Source of the DNA: Caproicibacter sp046707225
GTDB lineage: Bacteria; Bacillota; Clostridia; Oscillospirales; Acutalibacteraceae
Assembly: GCF_046707225.1 (NCBI RefSeq)
Contig: NZ_JBJKOP010000040.1
Location: 77,104 to 141,103, forward strand
Reading direction: 5' to 3'
Length of the DNA stretch: 64,000 bases
Shown: positions 24,962 to 33,588 of the stretch, piece after piece
Position numbering within the stretch: position 1 is the stretch's first letter
Layout: every line of letters starts with the position of its first letter
The notes under the pieces: model-generated
Databases searched by the model: none
Seen by the model: the letters and a program-made list of their open reading frames with translations, nothing else
What the model was told of the DNA's origin: nothing
Translations under genes and position numbers: made by a program

Positions 24962-26623
24962 ATGGCTGACAATACGGAAGACATCGCCTTGTCTTATCAA
25001 ATGAACACGGACTCTCTGTTGGCGGAAGCCGCTCAGGCGGGCAAAGAAGCGGCAGAGCAGCTAAATACAAGCTTAACGGCCGCGCTTTCGGGTCTGGGAG
25101 ACAGAATTGCGGGCAGTTTGCAAAATGAAATCGGCACTGCCTTTCGCAAGGTTCTGCCCGTATTTTCTTCCGAGACACAAACAATAACTGGCTCTTTGAA
25201 TCAGATCATCGTGTCCTTGCAGTCGCTCGGAGCCGCTGTTAGTCAAAATTTGGGTGCTGCGCAGGGGCAGAAAGCGCAGGGCTTCTCAAGTGCATTGCAA
25301 TCTGCGTTTGCACCGGTTTCCGGCGTCGTTCAAAACATCGTTGACCAGTTGGGGAAATTCAATACGGTTCATCAGGCATTTGAAACCCTAAAGAATCTGA
25401 AAATCAACTTTGAACCACTGAAAAAGGCTTTTACAGGAATCTCATCCGTAGCAAGCGGGTCCGCTTTACCTATTCTGGCGTTTGCCGCAGCCGTCACGGC
25501 AATTGCTTTGATCGCAACGTTAATCATTAAAAATTGGGGACCCATCAGTGCTTTTTTCAAAAACCTCTGGAACGATCTGATTACGGGAATGGCCAATCTG
25601 TGGAACACCATTACCGGTATTGTGAAGAAAGTTGTTCGGCCTTTGATCCAGGCAATTATGACTCCGTTCGGCGGGCTTCAGGCGAGTTTTTCCCAGATTT
25701 TCAGCGGAATTCAGAAGATTTTTACGGGCGCGTTCACGGTTTTAAAAAATGTGCTGATGGCCCCGATTCTGATTATCTGCGACCTGGTCACCGGGAATTT
25801 CGGAAAGATCGGGCCTGACCTGCAAAAAATCTGGGCGAATATCACGAAGGGCATCCGACAGGTATGGACCGGCATTCAGCAGTATTTTACAGGACTTCTG
25901 ACGGCAATCGCAACGATCTTTAAAAACACCTGGAACGGATTCATTACGGTTGTGACTACAATCGGGACCAAAATTAAAACCGGCATCACGACGCTGTGGA
26001 ACTCGATCATCAGCTGGTTCAGTTCCCTGCCGGAAACCCTAAAAAATATTGGCGCAAACATGTTTAACTCGATGAAAAACGGAGTGGAGAGCACGGTTCA
26101 CACGGTGGTCGATTCCGTGAAATCAGGAATCGGAGCGGCTATCGACTGGATTAAGAATCTTCCAAAAGAGGCGATTCAGTGGGGCAGTGACATCATCGGC
26201 GGAATCGCCGACGGAATCAGGAACGCGGCAAAAGCGGTTGGGGATGCGGTAAACGGCGTCGCGAATGATATTCGCAAGTTTCTGCATTTCAGTGTTCCGG
26301 ACGAAGGACCTCTGGTCGATTTTCCTGACTGGATGCCCGATATGATGAAGGGACTTGCTTCCGGAATTCGGGAAAACAAATCTCTGGTTACCGCTGCTTT
26401 GCAGGACCTGACCGGCACGATGACGCTGAGCCTGAGCGCGGTTCCGGCCGGTGGGTATTCCGGTTCGCAGCAGCCCGGCGCGGTGTCTGCCTCCGGACGG
26501 ACCGGTCCAACGATTGATTATCACCCGGTCTTTCAAAGCCCCAAGGCACTCAGCTATGGGGAAGTCGCCCGGCAGGAGCGGATGAACGCGCAAAGACTTT
26601 CACTCTACTTTCGGAGGCGCTGA
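24962..26623 (+). CDS. Phage tail tape measure protein, short
   Basis: 553 aa. A helical N-terminal half, a hydrophobic segment at about 163-185 (PILAFAAAVTAIALIATLII) and repeated Trp-spaced motifs (FFKNLWNDLI, LWNTITGIV, VWTGIQQYF, LWNSIISWF). At about 1.5 Å per residue, the known ruler relation, the tail would be about 80 nm. No muramidase or peptidase domain seen. SD AGGAGG directly upstream. Confidence 0.85.
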   Translation: MADNTEDIALSYQMNTDSLLAEAAQAGKEAAEQLNTSLTAALSGLGDRIAGSLQNEIGTAFRKVLPVFSSETQTITGSLNQIIVSLQSLGAAVSQNLGAAQGQKAQGFSSALQSAFAPVSGVVQNIVDQLGKFNTVHQAFETLKNLKINFEPLKKAFTGISSVASGSALPILAFAAAVTAIALIATLIIKNWGPISAFFKNLWNDLITGMANLWNTITGIVKKVVRPLIQAIMTPFGGLQASFSQIFSGIQKIFTGAFTVLKNVLMAPILIICDLVTGNFGKIGPDLQKIWANITKGIRQVWTGIQQYFTGLLTAIATIFKNTWNGFITVVTTIGTKIKTGITTLWNSIISWFSSLPETLKNIGANMFNSMKNGVESTVHTVVDSVKSGIGAAIDWIKNLPKEAIQWGSDIIGGIADGIRNAAKAVGDAVNGVANDIRKFLHFSVPDEGPLVDFPDWMPDMMKGLASGIRENKSLVTAALQDLTGTMTLSLSAVPAGGYSGSQQPGAVSASGRTGPTIDYHPVFQSPKALSYGEVARQERMNAQRLSLYFRRR

Positions 26624-27493
26624 ATGGAACTGATTTGTGAAAATGGAAAAGGCGTGAGGCTGGCATTCGGCGAGTCGGCCCCCTTCTGGCTGATTGCCGC
26701 GCACGGCCTTGGGTCGGATTTTAACGTCTACACCTCCAAAAGCAGCGGGCAGGACGGAGAAAACTACAATGGGTCGGACGCGCAGAAGCGGAACATCGTT
26801 CTGACGCTGGAACTGGGTCTGAGGGACTACGACAAACAGATCGAGAAGCTGTACAGCTTTTTTCAGAAGGATTCGCCCGGCACGCTGATCTTTTCGGGCG
26901 ACGAACCCCGGAAAATCCGCTATTATGCGGAAAAAGTGGAGCCGGAAGCGGAAAGCTTCTCGCCCGCAGGCAGCTCACCGTACGAAACGCGGAACGTTAC
27001 GATTTCCCTGATCTGTCCCGACCCGAAGTTTTACTCGGCCGAAGACCGGCTGACACAGCTTGCCGCCTGGAACGGGCTGATCGAGTGGAACCTGGAGATC
27101 ACGGACGAACCGTTTGCCATGACGGAAAAAACGAATACCCTGATCGGCAATGTCTGGAACGGCAGCGCGGTTCCCATGGGACTTACCGTGAGGTTTGCCG
27201 CATCCGGCGAGGTCGTCGGTCCGTCGCTGTATGATGTAAACCGCCATGAACTCATGAAAATCAACGCAACCATGCATACCGGCGACCAGATTGTCATCAC
27301 GACCGGGACAGGCGGCAAGCGGGTTCGCATGACTTCCGGCGGAGTGACCAAGAACATCAATAATCTAATGGCGTACCCGCCCGTGTGGCTTCAGGCGTAT
27401 GAAGGCGACAATCTTTTCCGGTACGACGCCGATTCCGGAATCGACAACCTGAGCGTGTCCATCCTCAGCACACAGGCTTATTGGGGGGTGTGA
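26624..27493 (+). CDS. Phage distal tail protein (Dit)
   Basis: 289 aa. N-terminal half of the Dit/TP901 type (AQKRNIVLTLELGLRDYDKQ, then PRKIRYYAEKVEPEAES) and a C-terminal galectin-like half (IGNVWNGSAVPMGLTVRF). It forms the hub joining the tail tube to the baseplate. Starts with the base after the tape measure stop. Confidence 0.85.
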   Translation: MELICENGKGVRLAFGESAPFWLIAAHGLGSDFNVYTSKSSGQDGENYNGSDAQKRNIVLTLELGLRDYDKQIEKLYSFFQKDSPGTLIFSGDEPRKIRYYAEKVEPEAESFSPAGSSPYETRNVTISLICPDPKFYSAEDRLTQLAAWNGLIEWNLEITDEPFAMTEKTNTLIGNVWNGSAVPMGLTVRFAASGEVVGPSLYDVNRHELMKINATMHTGDQIVITTGTGGKRVRMTSGGVTKNINNLMAYPPVWLQAYEGDNLFRYDADSGIDNLSVSILSTQAYWGV

Positions 27494-27496
27494 TCG

Positions 27497-28552
27497 ACGG
27501 AACTGTACGTGTATAACGCCGCGCTGGAACAGCAGGGCGTGCTCGACGGGTTTACTTCCCTGCGATGGAGAAGGCGGTTTTTTGAGCCCGGAGAATTTGA
27601 ACTCCATGCTCCGGCAAATCAGGATACTCTGTCCCTTCTGACAGCCGGGAATATTCTGCACCGCCTGGACCGTCAGGAAGCCGGAATCATTGAAAGCGTT
27701 AAAATTACCTCAGACAGCGAAACCGGCGATGAAATCGAGGCGGCGGGACGGATGGCCTCTTCTCTGCTGAGCAGGAGGGTAATCCAGCCGGCGGTTAGTT
27801 TTTCCGGTACGGTGGAAGACGGCATGCGGAAAATCGTCGCGGATAACGCAATCTCCTCGCGCCCGATCGATTTTCTTACCCTGGGAGAATCCGGCGGATT
27901 CGCGCCCCTGTGCAGCTTTCAGACATCCGGCAAGAATCTTCTGACGGTTCTGAAAGCACTGGGAAAATCAGCCCCGCTCGGTTTTCGGCTCCGTCCGGAT
28001 GTGCAGAACCGGAAGTGGATTTTCGAGGTGTATTCCGGCGCCGACCGGACGGTTGCGCAAGCCTTGAATCCCTACATTTTGTTCAGCGACGGCTTTTCCA
28101 ACATCAGCGGGTCTTCCTACACGCTGGACACCACCGGCTTCTGCAATTTTGCTTATGTCTGCGCGGCGGAGGAGGACGGTACCGCTGTCCTTGCGGAAGC
28201 GGACCTGACAAACGGCGAACCGCGCCGGGAGCTTTGGGTCGACGCGGGAGACCTTCAGAAAGGCAGCCTGACGGACGAGGAATACCGGGAGCAGCTTCGG
28301 CAGCGGGGAATCCAAAGTCTGGCGGAGGCCGCCAAAGCGGAAAATTTCGAGACGTCGGCGGTTGATACGGAGAATTTCCGCTATCGGACGGACTGGGACC
28401 TCGGCGACATTATCAGCTTCGAAAAGTGGGGGCTGCGCCTTGACCAACGAGTCACGGAGGTCGAGGAAGTTTATGAAAACGGAACGGCAACAATCACGCC
28501 GGTATGCGGGACCCCGCTGCCGGAAACTTTGGACTTAGGGAGTGAAGGATAA
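27497..28552 (+). CDS. Siphovirus Gp37-like tail-tip protein (Tal-like)
   Basis: About 350 aa. ELYVYNAALEQQGVLDGF, then LRWRRRFFEPGEFELH matches the ReqiPepy6 Gp37-like family. The family normally starts at a Met directly before ELYVYN; here that codon (27497) is ACG, 6 nt after a GGGGGG ribosome site. Other starts in frame are CTG 27503 and GTG 27509, at poorer spacing. So either a rare ACG start is used or an ATG was mutated. No catalytic domain is visible. Confidence 0.75.
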   Translation, partial: TELYVYNAALEQQGVLDGFTSLRWRRRFFEPGEFELHAPANQDTLSLLTAGNILHRLDRQEAGIIESVKITSDSETGDEIEAAGRMASSLLSRRVIQPAVSFSGTVEDGMRKIVADNAISSRPIDFLTLGESGGFAPLCSFQTSGKNLLTVLKALGKSAPLGFRLRPDVQNRKWIFEVYSGADRTVAQALNPYILFSDGFSNISGSSYTLDTTGFCNFAYVCAAEEDGTAVLAEADLTNGEPRRELWVDAGDLQKGSLTDEEYREQLRQRGIQSLAEAAKAENFETSAVDTENFRYRTDWDLGDIISFEKWGLRLDQRVTEVEEVYENGTATITPVCGTPLPETLDLGSEG

Positions 28553-29602
28553 ATGGCTGAATCGAGCGGATTTTTTCGCAGCGTCGGCGGCGACAGAAAA
28601 TACACGGTGGATTTCCTCGCGAAATGGGTCGCGAGTTTTCTGAGCAACGGAGTCTACACGGACGCCCTTGCGGTAACCGCGGACGCAAACATGCAGGTGC
28701 TTGTCCCGTCGGGGCAGGCGTGGATTAACGGGTACTACTACCGCAGCGACGCGGACATTCCGTTTCAAATCCGGAACGCCGACGGCGTTTTGAACCGGAA
28801 AGACACGGTTGTGCTGCGGTGGGATTTAAACGAACGGAGCATCTCGGCACAGATATTGACCGGCGCGCCCGCAAGCAATCCCGTCGCCCCGGCAATTGTC
28901 CGCACGGCGGAGCAGTACGATCTGAAGCTCGCGGAAATCAGCATCCCGGCGGGCACGACGGCAATCACGCAAAGCCTGATTACTGACACGCGGCTGGATA
29001 ACAGCGTCTGCGGCATCGTTCACGCGGTCGTGGACCACATTGACACAAAGACGTTTTACAATCAGGTTGCTGCGGATTTGGCAGAATTTAAAAGCAGCAA
29101 TGAAGCCGATTTCACGGCGTGGGTAAACGGGCTAAAAGATATTCTGGACGAAACAACCGCCGGGAATCTGCTCAATTTAATCAACGAACATAAAGCCGAC
29201 ACCGTCGCCCACATGACGCAGGCACAGAAGGACCAGCTTGCGGCTGCGGTGCCGAACAGCAGGAAAATCAACGGGCACGCGCTAACCGGGGACGTGAATC
29301 TGACTGCCGCTGATGTGGGAGCGGCGAGGGTAAGCTCTATCACCGCCGCGACTCTCTCCGCCTCCGGCTGGGCCGGTTCCGCCGCCCCGTACAGTCAGAC
29401 GATCAGTGTATCGGGCGTGACGGCAACCAGCGCGAATGAAATACTCCCGGGCGCGTCAGTCACGGCGGACGAACTGGAAGCCCTACAGGCCGCGAACATT
29501 CAGGACGGCGGGCAGGCGGCGGGAAGCATCACATTGAAAGCGTGGGGGGACAAGCCGACCATTGATCTTCCTGTCCGAATCATTGTCAGGGGGGATTTGT
29601 AA
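28553..29602 (+). CDS. Phage baseplate/tail fibre protein (BppU-like)
   Basis: 349 aa. The N-terminal part (GGDRKYTVDFLAKWVASFLS; GQAWINGYYYRSDADIPF) is the conserved fibre-attachment region of many Firmicutes prophages. A collar motif KINGHALTGDVNLTAADVGA lies at about 238-257. It probably links Dit/Tal to the Kelch fibre encoded next; its stop and the next start overlap (TAATG). Confidence 0.8.
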   Translation: MAESSGFFRSVGGDRKYTVDFLAKWVASFLSNGVYTDALAVTADANMQVLVPSGQAWINGYYYRSDADIPFQIRNADGVLNRKDTVVLRWDLNERSISAQILTGAPASNPVAPAIVRTAEQYDLKLAEISIPAGTTAITQSLITDTRLDNSVCGIVHAVVDHIDTKTFYNQVAADLAEFKSSNEADFTAWVNGLKDILDETTAGNLLNLINEHKADTVAHMTQAQKDQLAAAVPNSRKINGHALTGDVNLTAADVGAARVSSITAATLSASGWAGSAAPYSQTISVSGVTATSANEILPGASVTADELEALQAANIQDGGQAAGSITLKAWGDKPTIDLPVRIIVRGDL

Positions 29603-30690
29603 TGCCAAATATTATCAGGGTTGGCGGGAGTGGGGGTTCAGATCTAAAACTCAATGTATTCGCCCAACCGGACTTGCCGACCAATAAATTCGACGGGATT
29701 CTGCTTCAAACCGGCTCAAAAGAAACGCTGAAAAAGATTGTATTTGATGATAATATTTGGGCGGCGGGGCAGTGGCAAAACCCTAGTTTAGTGACTAATA
29801 TGCCGGGATCACGGTACAGCGCTTGCTGTGCTTTAGTCGGCAGCGAGGTTTATATCTTCGGTGGATACAACGGAGAAGACAATTTATCCTCCGCAATCAA
29901 ATATAATCCGTCCACAAACACATACACCAGTATAGCATCAATGCCGGAAGCGCGTGGGGGTGCTTGTTGCGCAATCGTTGGTGGCGAGGTTTATATTTTT
30001 GGGGGATACAGTGGCGCCGGTTATTTATCCTCCGCAATCAAATACAGCCCATCCACAAATTCATATACTAGCATAGCGAGCATACCGGGGGAACGAGCAA
30101 GCGCTTGTTGTGCTGAATATAATGGTGAGGTTTATATCTTTGGGGGATACAACGGAGAAGACAATTTATCCTCTGCAATCAAATACAATCCCTCCACAAA
30201 TTCATACGCTTCGATTGCAGATATACCGGCAAATCAGGCTTACGCTTGCTGCGCTTTAGTCGGAAGCGAAGTTTATATTTTTGGGGGATACAGATACCCC
30301 TCCACTTTTTTTCCCTCCGCAATCAAATACAACCCCTCTACAAACACATATACCAGTATAGCATCCATGCCAGAAGCGCGGGGGTATGCCTGCTGCGCTT
30401 TAGTCGGAAGTGAGGTCTATATTTTTGGAGGATATTACAACCATGCTACCTTATCAACAGTATTTCATTACATGCTAACCGCGAAGCAATATCCAAATTC
30501 TCCATCCTTTTTAATTTACCGCATAAACGGCGATATCACACATGAAGCGTCGATTTCAAAAGGCAAATTAATCGATTCTATTCCGATCAATTTCAAAGAT
30601 TGTATGCTGTTTAAAGACGGCGAAATAACATTTCCAGCGCTTTATATTGGAGATGGAACACAATGGAATTTAGCGCGCCCAGCGCAATAA
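29602..30690 (+). CDS. Kelch-repeat tail fibre (candidate receptor-binding protein)
   Basis: 362 aa. Five 47-residue Kelch blades from about residue 70 to 290, each with ACCA, EVYIFGGY, AIKYNPSTN and TSIA landmarks, then an unrelated 75-residue C-terminal domain. The blades are near-identical at DNA level with a 141-bp period. Base composition is visibly more AT-rich than the genes before it, pointing to separate acquisition. A beta-propeller at the tip suggests glycan or surface-protein binding. No reverse transcriptase or template repeat is nearby. Confidence 0.85.
   Translation: MPNIIRVGGSGGSDLKLNVFAQPDLPTNKFDGILLQTGSKETLKKIVFDDNIWAAGQWQNPSLVTNMPGSRYSACCALVGSEVYIFGGYNGEDNLSSAIKYNPSTNTYTSIASMPEARGGACCAIVGGEVYIFGGYSGAGYLSSAIKYSPSTNSYTSIASIPGERASACCAEYNGEVYIFGGYNGEDNLSSAIKYNPSTNSYASIADIPANQAYACCALVGSEVYIFGGYRYPSTFFPSAIKYNPSTNTYTSIASMPEARGYACCALVGSEVYIFGGYYNHATLSTVFHYMLTAKQYPNSPSFLIYRINGDITHEASISKGKLIDSIPINFKDCMLFKDGEITFPALYIGDGTQWNLARPAQ
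29826..30480 (+). repeat. 141-bp direct repeats (Kelch blades)
   Basis: The stretch starting GAGGTTTATAT recurs at 29845, 29986 and further at 141-bp steps with few substitutions. Such arrays can gain or lose units by recombination. Confidence 0.8.
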
Positions 30691-30703
30691 AGGAGGCATA
30701 TAT

Positions 30704-30961
30704 ATGACAGCATCGGATTTAACGTACACAACTACAGATACCGGATACACGATCTTGCTTAATGGTAAGCCTTGGATTGTGCAGGACGGTGATAATCCGT
30801 ATTTCCCGTATGCAGGAGACACAATGGCAAACAAAGCGCAAACTCACATTGCTGCGATTCTTGCAGAACAGCAAGCCGCCGAAGAAGCAAAAGGCCAGCC
30901 GACCATTGAAGACCGTGTTTCCGCTCTGGAAGCGGCGCAGGTCGCGGCATTGGGGGTGTAA
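30704..30961 (+). CDS. Phage tail-associated small protein, coiled coil
   Basis: 85 aa. N-terminal part with TGYTILLNGKPWIVQDGDNP, C-terminal coiled coil TIEDRVSALEAAQVAALG. Typical of the small proteins following fibre genes and preceding XkdX in Firmicutes prophages. Strong GGAGG site. Confidence 0.7.
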   Translation: MTASDLTYTTTDTGYTILLNGKPWIVQDGDNPYFPYAGDTMANKAQTHIAAILAEQQAAEEAKGQPTIEDRVSALEAAQVAALGV

Positions 30962-30964
30962 AGG

Positions 30965-31126
30965 ATGACTGGATATGCACTGTTTTTTAATGTGCAGTAC
31001 AAAATGTTTCAGGCTGATAATACCAAAGGCGTTTCGGCTGACAGATTAAAAACGGCGGTTACGAAAAGCTATATCACCGCCGACGACTACAAAACAATCA
31101 CCGGCGAAGAGTACCGCGCGGATTAA
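30965..31126 (+). CDS. XkdX-family phage protein
   Basis: 53 aa. Ends with LKTAVTKSYITADDYKTITG, then EEY, the XkdX signature, normally one of the last tail genes before holin and lysin. SD AAGG is just before the ATG and it starts 3 bases after the previous stop. No holin or endolysin follows. Confidence 0.85.
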   Translation: MTGYALFFNVQYKMFQADNTKGVSADRLKTAVTKSYITADDYKTITGEEYRAD

Positions 31127-31170
31127 GCTCATCGAGTTTAACGTGTAAAAATTGTTATCAAACAAAACAT

Positions 31171-31220
31171 AAAAAGCCGGGGCACTCATACCAAACGGTA
31201 TTGGGTCGCCCCGGCTTTTT
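31171..31220. terminator. Terminator between tail cassette and cotJC
   Basis: AAAAAGCCGGGGC pairs with GCCCCGGCTTTTT around a 25-nt loop. Symmetric A/T flanks let it serve both convergent transcripts. Confidence 0.8.
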
Positions 31221-31338
31221 GCCGTGTATTTGAAAGGAATCGCCGGCTGACCGGCTCAATGGATGACGGTTTTGCAAAAAGGCCCGCCTGCTTTTTACAC
31301 GGATTGGTTTCAGAGGGGAATTCCTGTTCAGCAGAGGG

Positions 31339-31860
31339 TTACATGTTCTTTTTCTGGTCGTACTGCGGGTTGAACGCGTAGAAATTCTTGGAGTCGAGAC
31401 TGTCGGTGATAATCCGCAGACCTTCGCCGAAACGCTGGTAATGTACGACCTCGCGCTCGCGCAGAAAACGGATCGCGTCGCGCACCTCGGGGTCGTCGTT
31501 GCAGTAACGCAGAATGTTGTCATAGGTCAGGCGGGCTTTTTGCTCGGCGGCCATGTCTTCGTGAATATCCGCCAGGGAATCCCCGGTGGAAGCGAGCGTT
31601 GCGGCGTTGAACGGCACGCCGGACGCGTCGGCCGGATAAATGCCGGTTGTGTGGTCGATAAAATAGGCGTCGAAGCCGGCCTTCTTGATTTGCTCCGGGG
31701 TCTGGTTGCGGGTTAGCTGGTAGACAATGGTTCCCACCATTTCCAGATGCGCCAGCTCTTCCGTGCCGATATCGGTCAGGATCGCCTTGAGCTCCGGGTT
31801 CGGCATGGTGTATCGCTGGCTCAGATACCGCAGCGACGCCCCCATCTCTCCATGCGGTCC
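31339..31860 (-). CDS. cotJC: CotJC manganese catalase, 3' part of an interrupted gene
   Basis: Open frame from GGA CCG CAT GGA GAG ATG to the stop at 31339, coding for CotJC from residue 31 on (GPHGEMGASLRYLSQRYTMP; DIGTEELAHLEMVGTIVYQL; RFLREREVVHYQRFGEGLR). The Glu and His ligands of the di-manganese site in this part are present. Homologues begin about 35 residues earlier. That missing N-terminus is encoded at 34150-34263, beyond the recombinase element. In this arrangement translation from internal ATG 31845 would give only a truncated 168-aa product. Confidence 0.92.
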   Translation of the reverse strand, partial: GPHGEMGASLRYLSQRYTMPNPELKAILTDIGTEELAHLEMVGTIVYQLTRNQTPEQIKKAGFDAYFIDHTTGIYPADASGVPFNAATLASTGDSLADIHEDMAAEQKARLTYDNILRYCNDDPEVRDAIRFLREREVVHYQRFGEGLRIITDSLDSKNFYAFNPQYDQKKNM

Positions 31861-31863
31861 GCC
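31850..31863. other. attR: cotJC/element junction
   Basis: CCATGCGGTCCGCC matches the attL copy CCATTCGGCCCGCC at 12 of 14 positions. The inferred crossover dinucleotide is CC at 31859-31860. To the right begins the element arm GCCGAATGGCT (31861-31871), which ends 16 bases before the recombinase stop codon. Confidence 0.85.
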
Positions 31864-31886
31864 GAATGGCTTACCGCGATGATTTT

Positions 31887-33275
31887 TTACCGGTAATACA
31901 GGCTGATTCGGTTTTGCGCGCGGTCAAATATGATCTTTTGGACCAGACACCGCAGCAGCGCATTTTTTTGGTCGGGGGGAAAAGCGCCGTCGCGGAGGAA
32001 TAGAATCAGGTCCGACGGAACGGCGGGCTGATTCCCGCCGGGAAGCCGGTTTAAATCCGTTTCCAGCGCATGGCAGGCGCGTTCGATCTCACCGCGTTCC
32101 TTTAAGTATTCCGCTAAATTCTCCGCGCCGCCCAGGTAGGCCTCCCGCAGCCTTGAAAGGCGGCGGCGCTCTTTCTTCAGCCGCAGGCGAAGCAGCCCGC
32201 GCTCCTCGCTTTCCTCCCCGGGAAGAAGGGGAGAAATCCGCAGGGCGGTTGCTTGCAGGTCGTTTTCCAGCAGGGAGACCACCATGGCTTCCAGTTTCCG
32301 CGTGGAAATAGAGTGGGATTCCTGACAGGCCCCGTGACTGTATCCGCCGCACTGCATGCTGCCCGAGGAGGAGGGGACCAGAAGCGATCCGCAGCCGGAA
32401 CAAAAGACCAGCCCCCTCAGCATGCACGGCGGCGCGCCGCGTCTGCGGGCCGCTCCGGGGCGCAGACGGCTCTGGGCTTCCTTCCAGAGCGTTTCCGAAA
32501 CGATCGGTTCATGGCAGCCCCGCGTCAGAAGCGTATCGGTTTCCGGGGAACCCCGTCCCAGCGGCCCGCCGGGATTCCACCTGAGCGCCCCGCAGTAGAC
32601 CGGGTTTTTCAAAAGGTAGCGCACGGCGCGCGGCTCCCATTTTCCTCCGCGCCGGGTGCGAAGGCCCGTTGAGTTGAGCTTTTCCGCAATTTCGCCCGGA
32701 GACGCGCCGCGGAGGAAATCGGCGAAGACCAGCCGGACCGCGGCGGCCTCCTCCGCGTCCGGAACAAAGCGCTTTTCCGCCATCCGGTACCCGAACGGGG
32801 GGCCGGCGGCCGGTTCGCCCCGCGCGATTTTTTCCCGCATGCCGCGGCGGACCTCTTCGGCGAGATTCACGCTGTAATACTCGTCCATCGCCTCAATCAT
32901 CGCTTCCACCAGGATGGAGGTCTTTTCATCGCCGAGCGGCTCGCTGACCGAGATCACCTCGATACCCCGGCGCCGCAGCAGGGTCTTGTAAAGGACGCTG
33001 TCCGCTCTGCTGCGCGCGAAACGGCTGAATTTCCACAGAAGGATGCAGTCGAACGGGCGCGGCCTGCGCTGCGCCTCGGCGATCATGCGCTGAAATTCCG
33101 TGCGCTTTTTCGCTCCGCGGCCGCTCACGCCGTCGTCCTCGCGGAAGATGTATCGGTCCGGCAGCAGATAACCGTTGCTCTTTGCGTAGTCGCGGATGCA
33201 GCTGAGCTGGCTGTCCGGGCTGTATTCCAACTGGTCGCTGGTGGAAACGCGGATATAGGCCGCCGCGGTTTTCAT
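31887..33275 (-). CDS. Large serine recombinase of the cotJC element (SpoIVCA-like)
   Basis: 462 aa. Resolvase N-terminal domain with catalytic Ser11 in YIRVSTSDQ and Arg motifs (KFSRFARSRADS). Recombinase domain at about 155-260 (PPFGYRMAE, then NPVYCGALRWNP), zinc ribbon (FCSGCGSLL...CGGYSHGAC) and a C-terminal coiled coil (LRLKKERRRLSRLREA). These are the domains of phage integrases and SpoIVCA. Its stop is 26 bases from the CC core of attR. It is expected to excise the element; the direction would need a directionality factor. The preceding region shows AAAGG but no convincing sigma-E or sigma-K promoter. Confidence 0.93.
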   Translation of the reverse strand: MKTAAAYIRVSTSDQLEYSPDSQLSCIRDYAKSNGYLLPDRYIFREDDGVSGRGAKKRTEFQRMIAEAQRRPRPFDCILLWKFSRFARSRADSVLYKTLLRRRGIEVISVSEPLGDEKTSILVEAMIEAMDEYYSVNLAEEVRRGMREKIARGEPAAGPPFGYRMAEKRFVPDAEEAAAVRLVFADFLRGASPGEIAEKLNSTGLRTRRGGKWEPRAVRYLLKNPVYCGALRWNPGGPLGRGSPETDTLLTRGCHEPIVSETLWKEAQSRLRPGAARRRGAPPCMLRGLVFCSGCGSLLVPSSSGSMQCGGYSHGACQESHSISTRKLEAMVVSLLENDLQATALRISPLLPGEESEERGLLRLRLKKERRRLSRLREAYLGGAENLAEYLKERGEIERACHALETDLNRLPGGNQPAVPSDLILFLRDGAFPPDQKNALLRCLVQKIIFDRAQNRISLYYR

Positions 33276-33325
33276 GGAAAGTCACCCTTTGCGCGGGAAT
33301 CGGCGGGGGATAGGACGGGCCGACG

Positions 33326-33347
33326 CCCCGTATAAATAGAAACGGGG
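33326..33347 (+). promoter_or_regulatory. Hairpin covering the ribosome site of the 73-aa gene
   Basis: CCCCGT (33326-33331) pairs with ACGGGG (33342-33347), which includes part of the GGGGTGA ribosome site for ATG 33356. Possible translational control. Confidence 0.45.
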
Positions 33348-33355
33348 TGAGTAAA

Positions 33356-33577
33356 ATGAAAAAGAAGCCGTTTCGGTTTACGGGCGAGTGCTATTCGGCA
33401 GACCGGTCCGGGGCTTTTTCGCTCAGAAGGCGGACCGAATTTGAACAGCTTCCGGAGCCCGGCAGCGGCGGGTTCAGGGTGGTCGGCTGCCGGGAATATC
33501 TGCCGCGGGAAGAACAGCTCCGGCAGGACCGGGAACGGATGGAACGCGCGGAGCGGGAGATGAACGCGCGTCCGTAG
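33356..33577 (+). CDS. Unknown 73-aa protein in the cotJC element; candidate excision factor
   Basis: Starts at ATG 33356, 6 nt after GGGGTGA; the GTG at 33347 overlaps that site. Basic, with a charged helical C-terminus (LPREEQLRQDRERMERAERE). No family recognised. It is the only small gene in the element and is divergent from the recombinase. Serine recombinases of skin elements and phages need a small directionality factor, so this is the natural candidate (inference only). Confidence 0.6.
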   Translation: MKKKPFRFTGECYSADRSGAFSLRRRTEFEQLPEPGSGGFRVVGCREYLPREEQLRQDRERMERAEREMNARP

Positions 33578-33588
33578 ACGGTTTCGGC

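Noticed and set aside
29826..30480. CRISPR array
   Set aside because: The 141-bp repeats are in-frame protein repeats without short spacers; no cas genes in the window.
29602..30690. Diversity-generating retroelement acting on the Kelch fibre
   Set aside because: No reverse transcriptase, no template repeat and no adenine-rich variable region were found nearby; repeats are simply Kelch blades.
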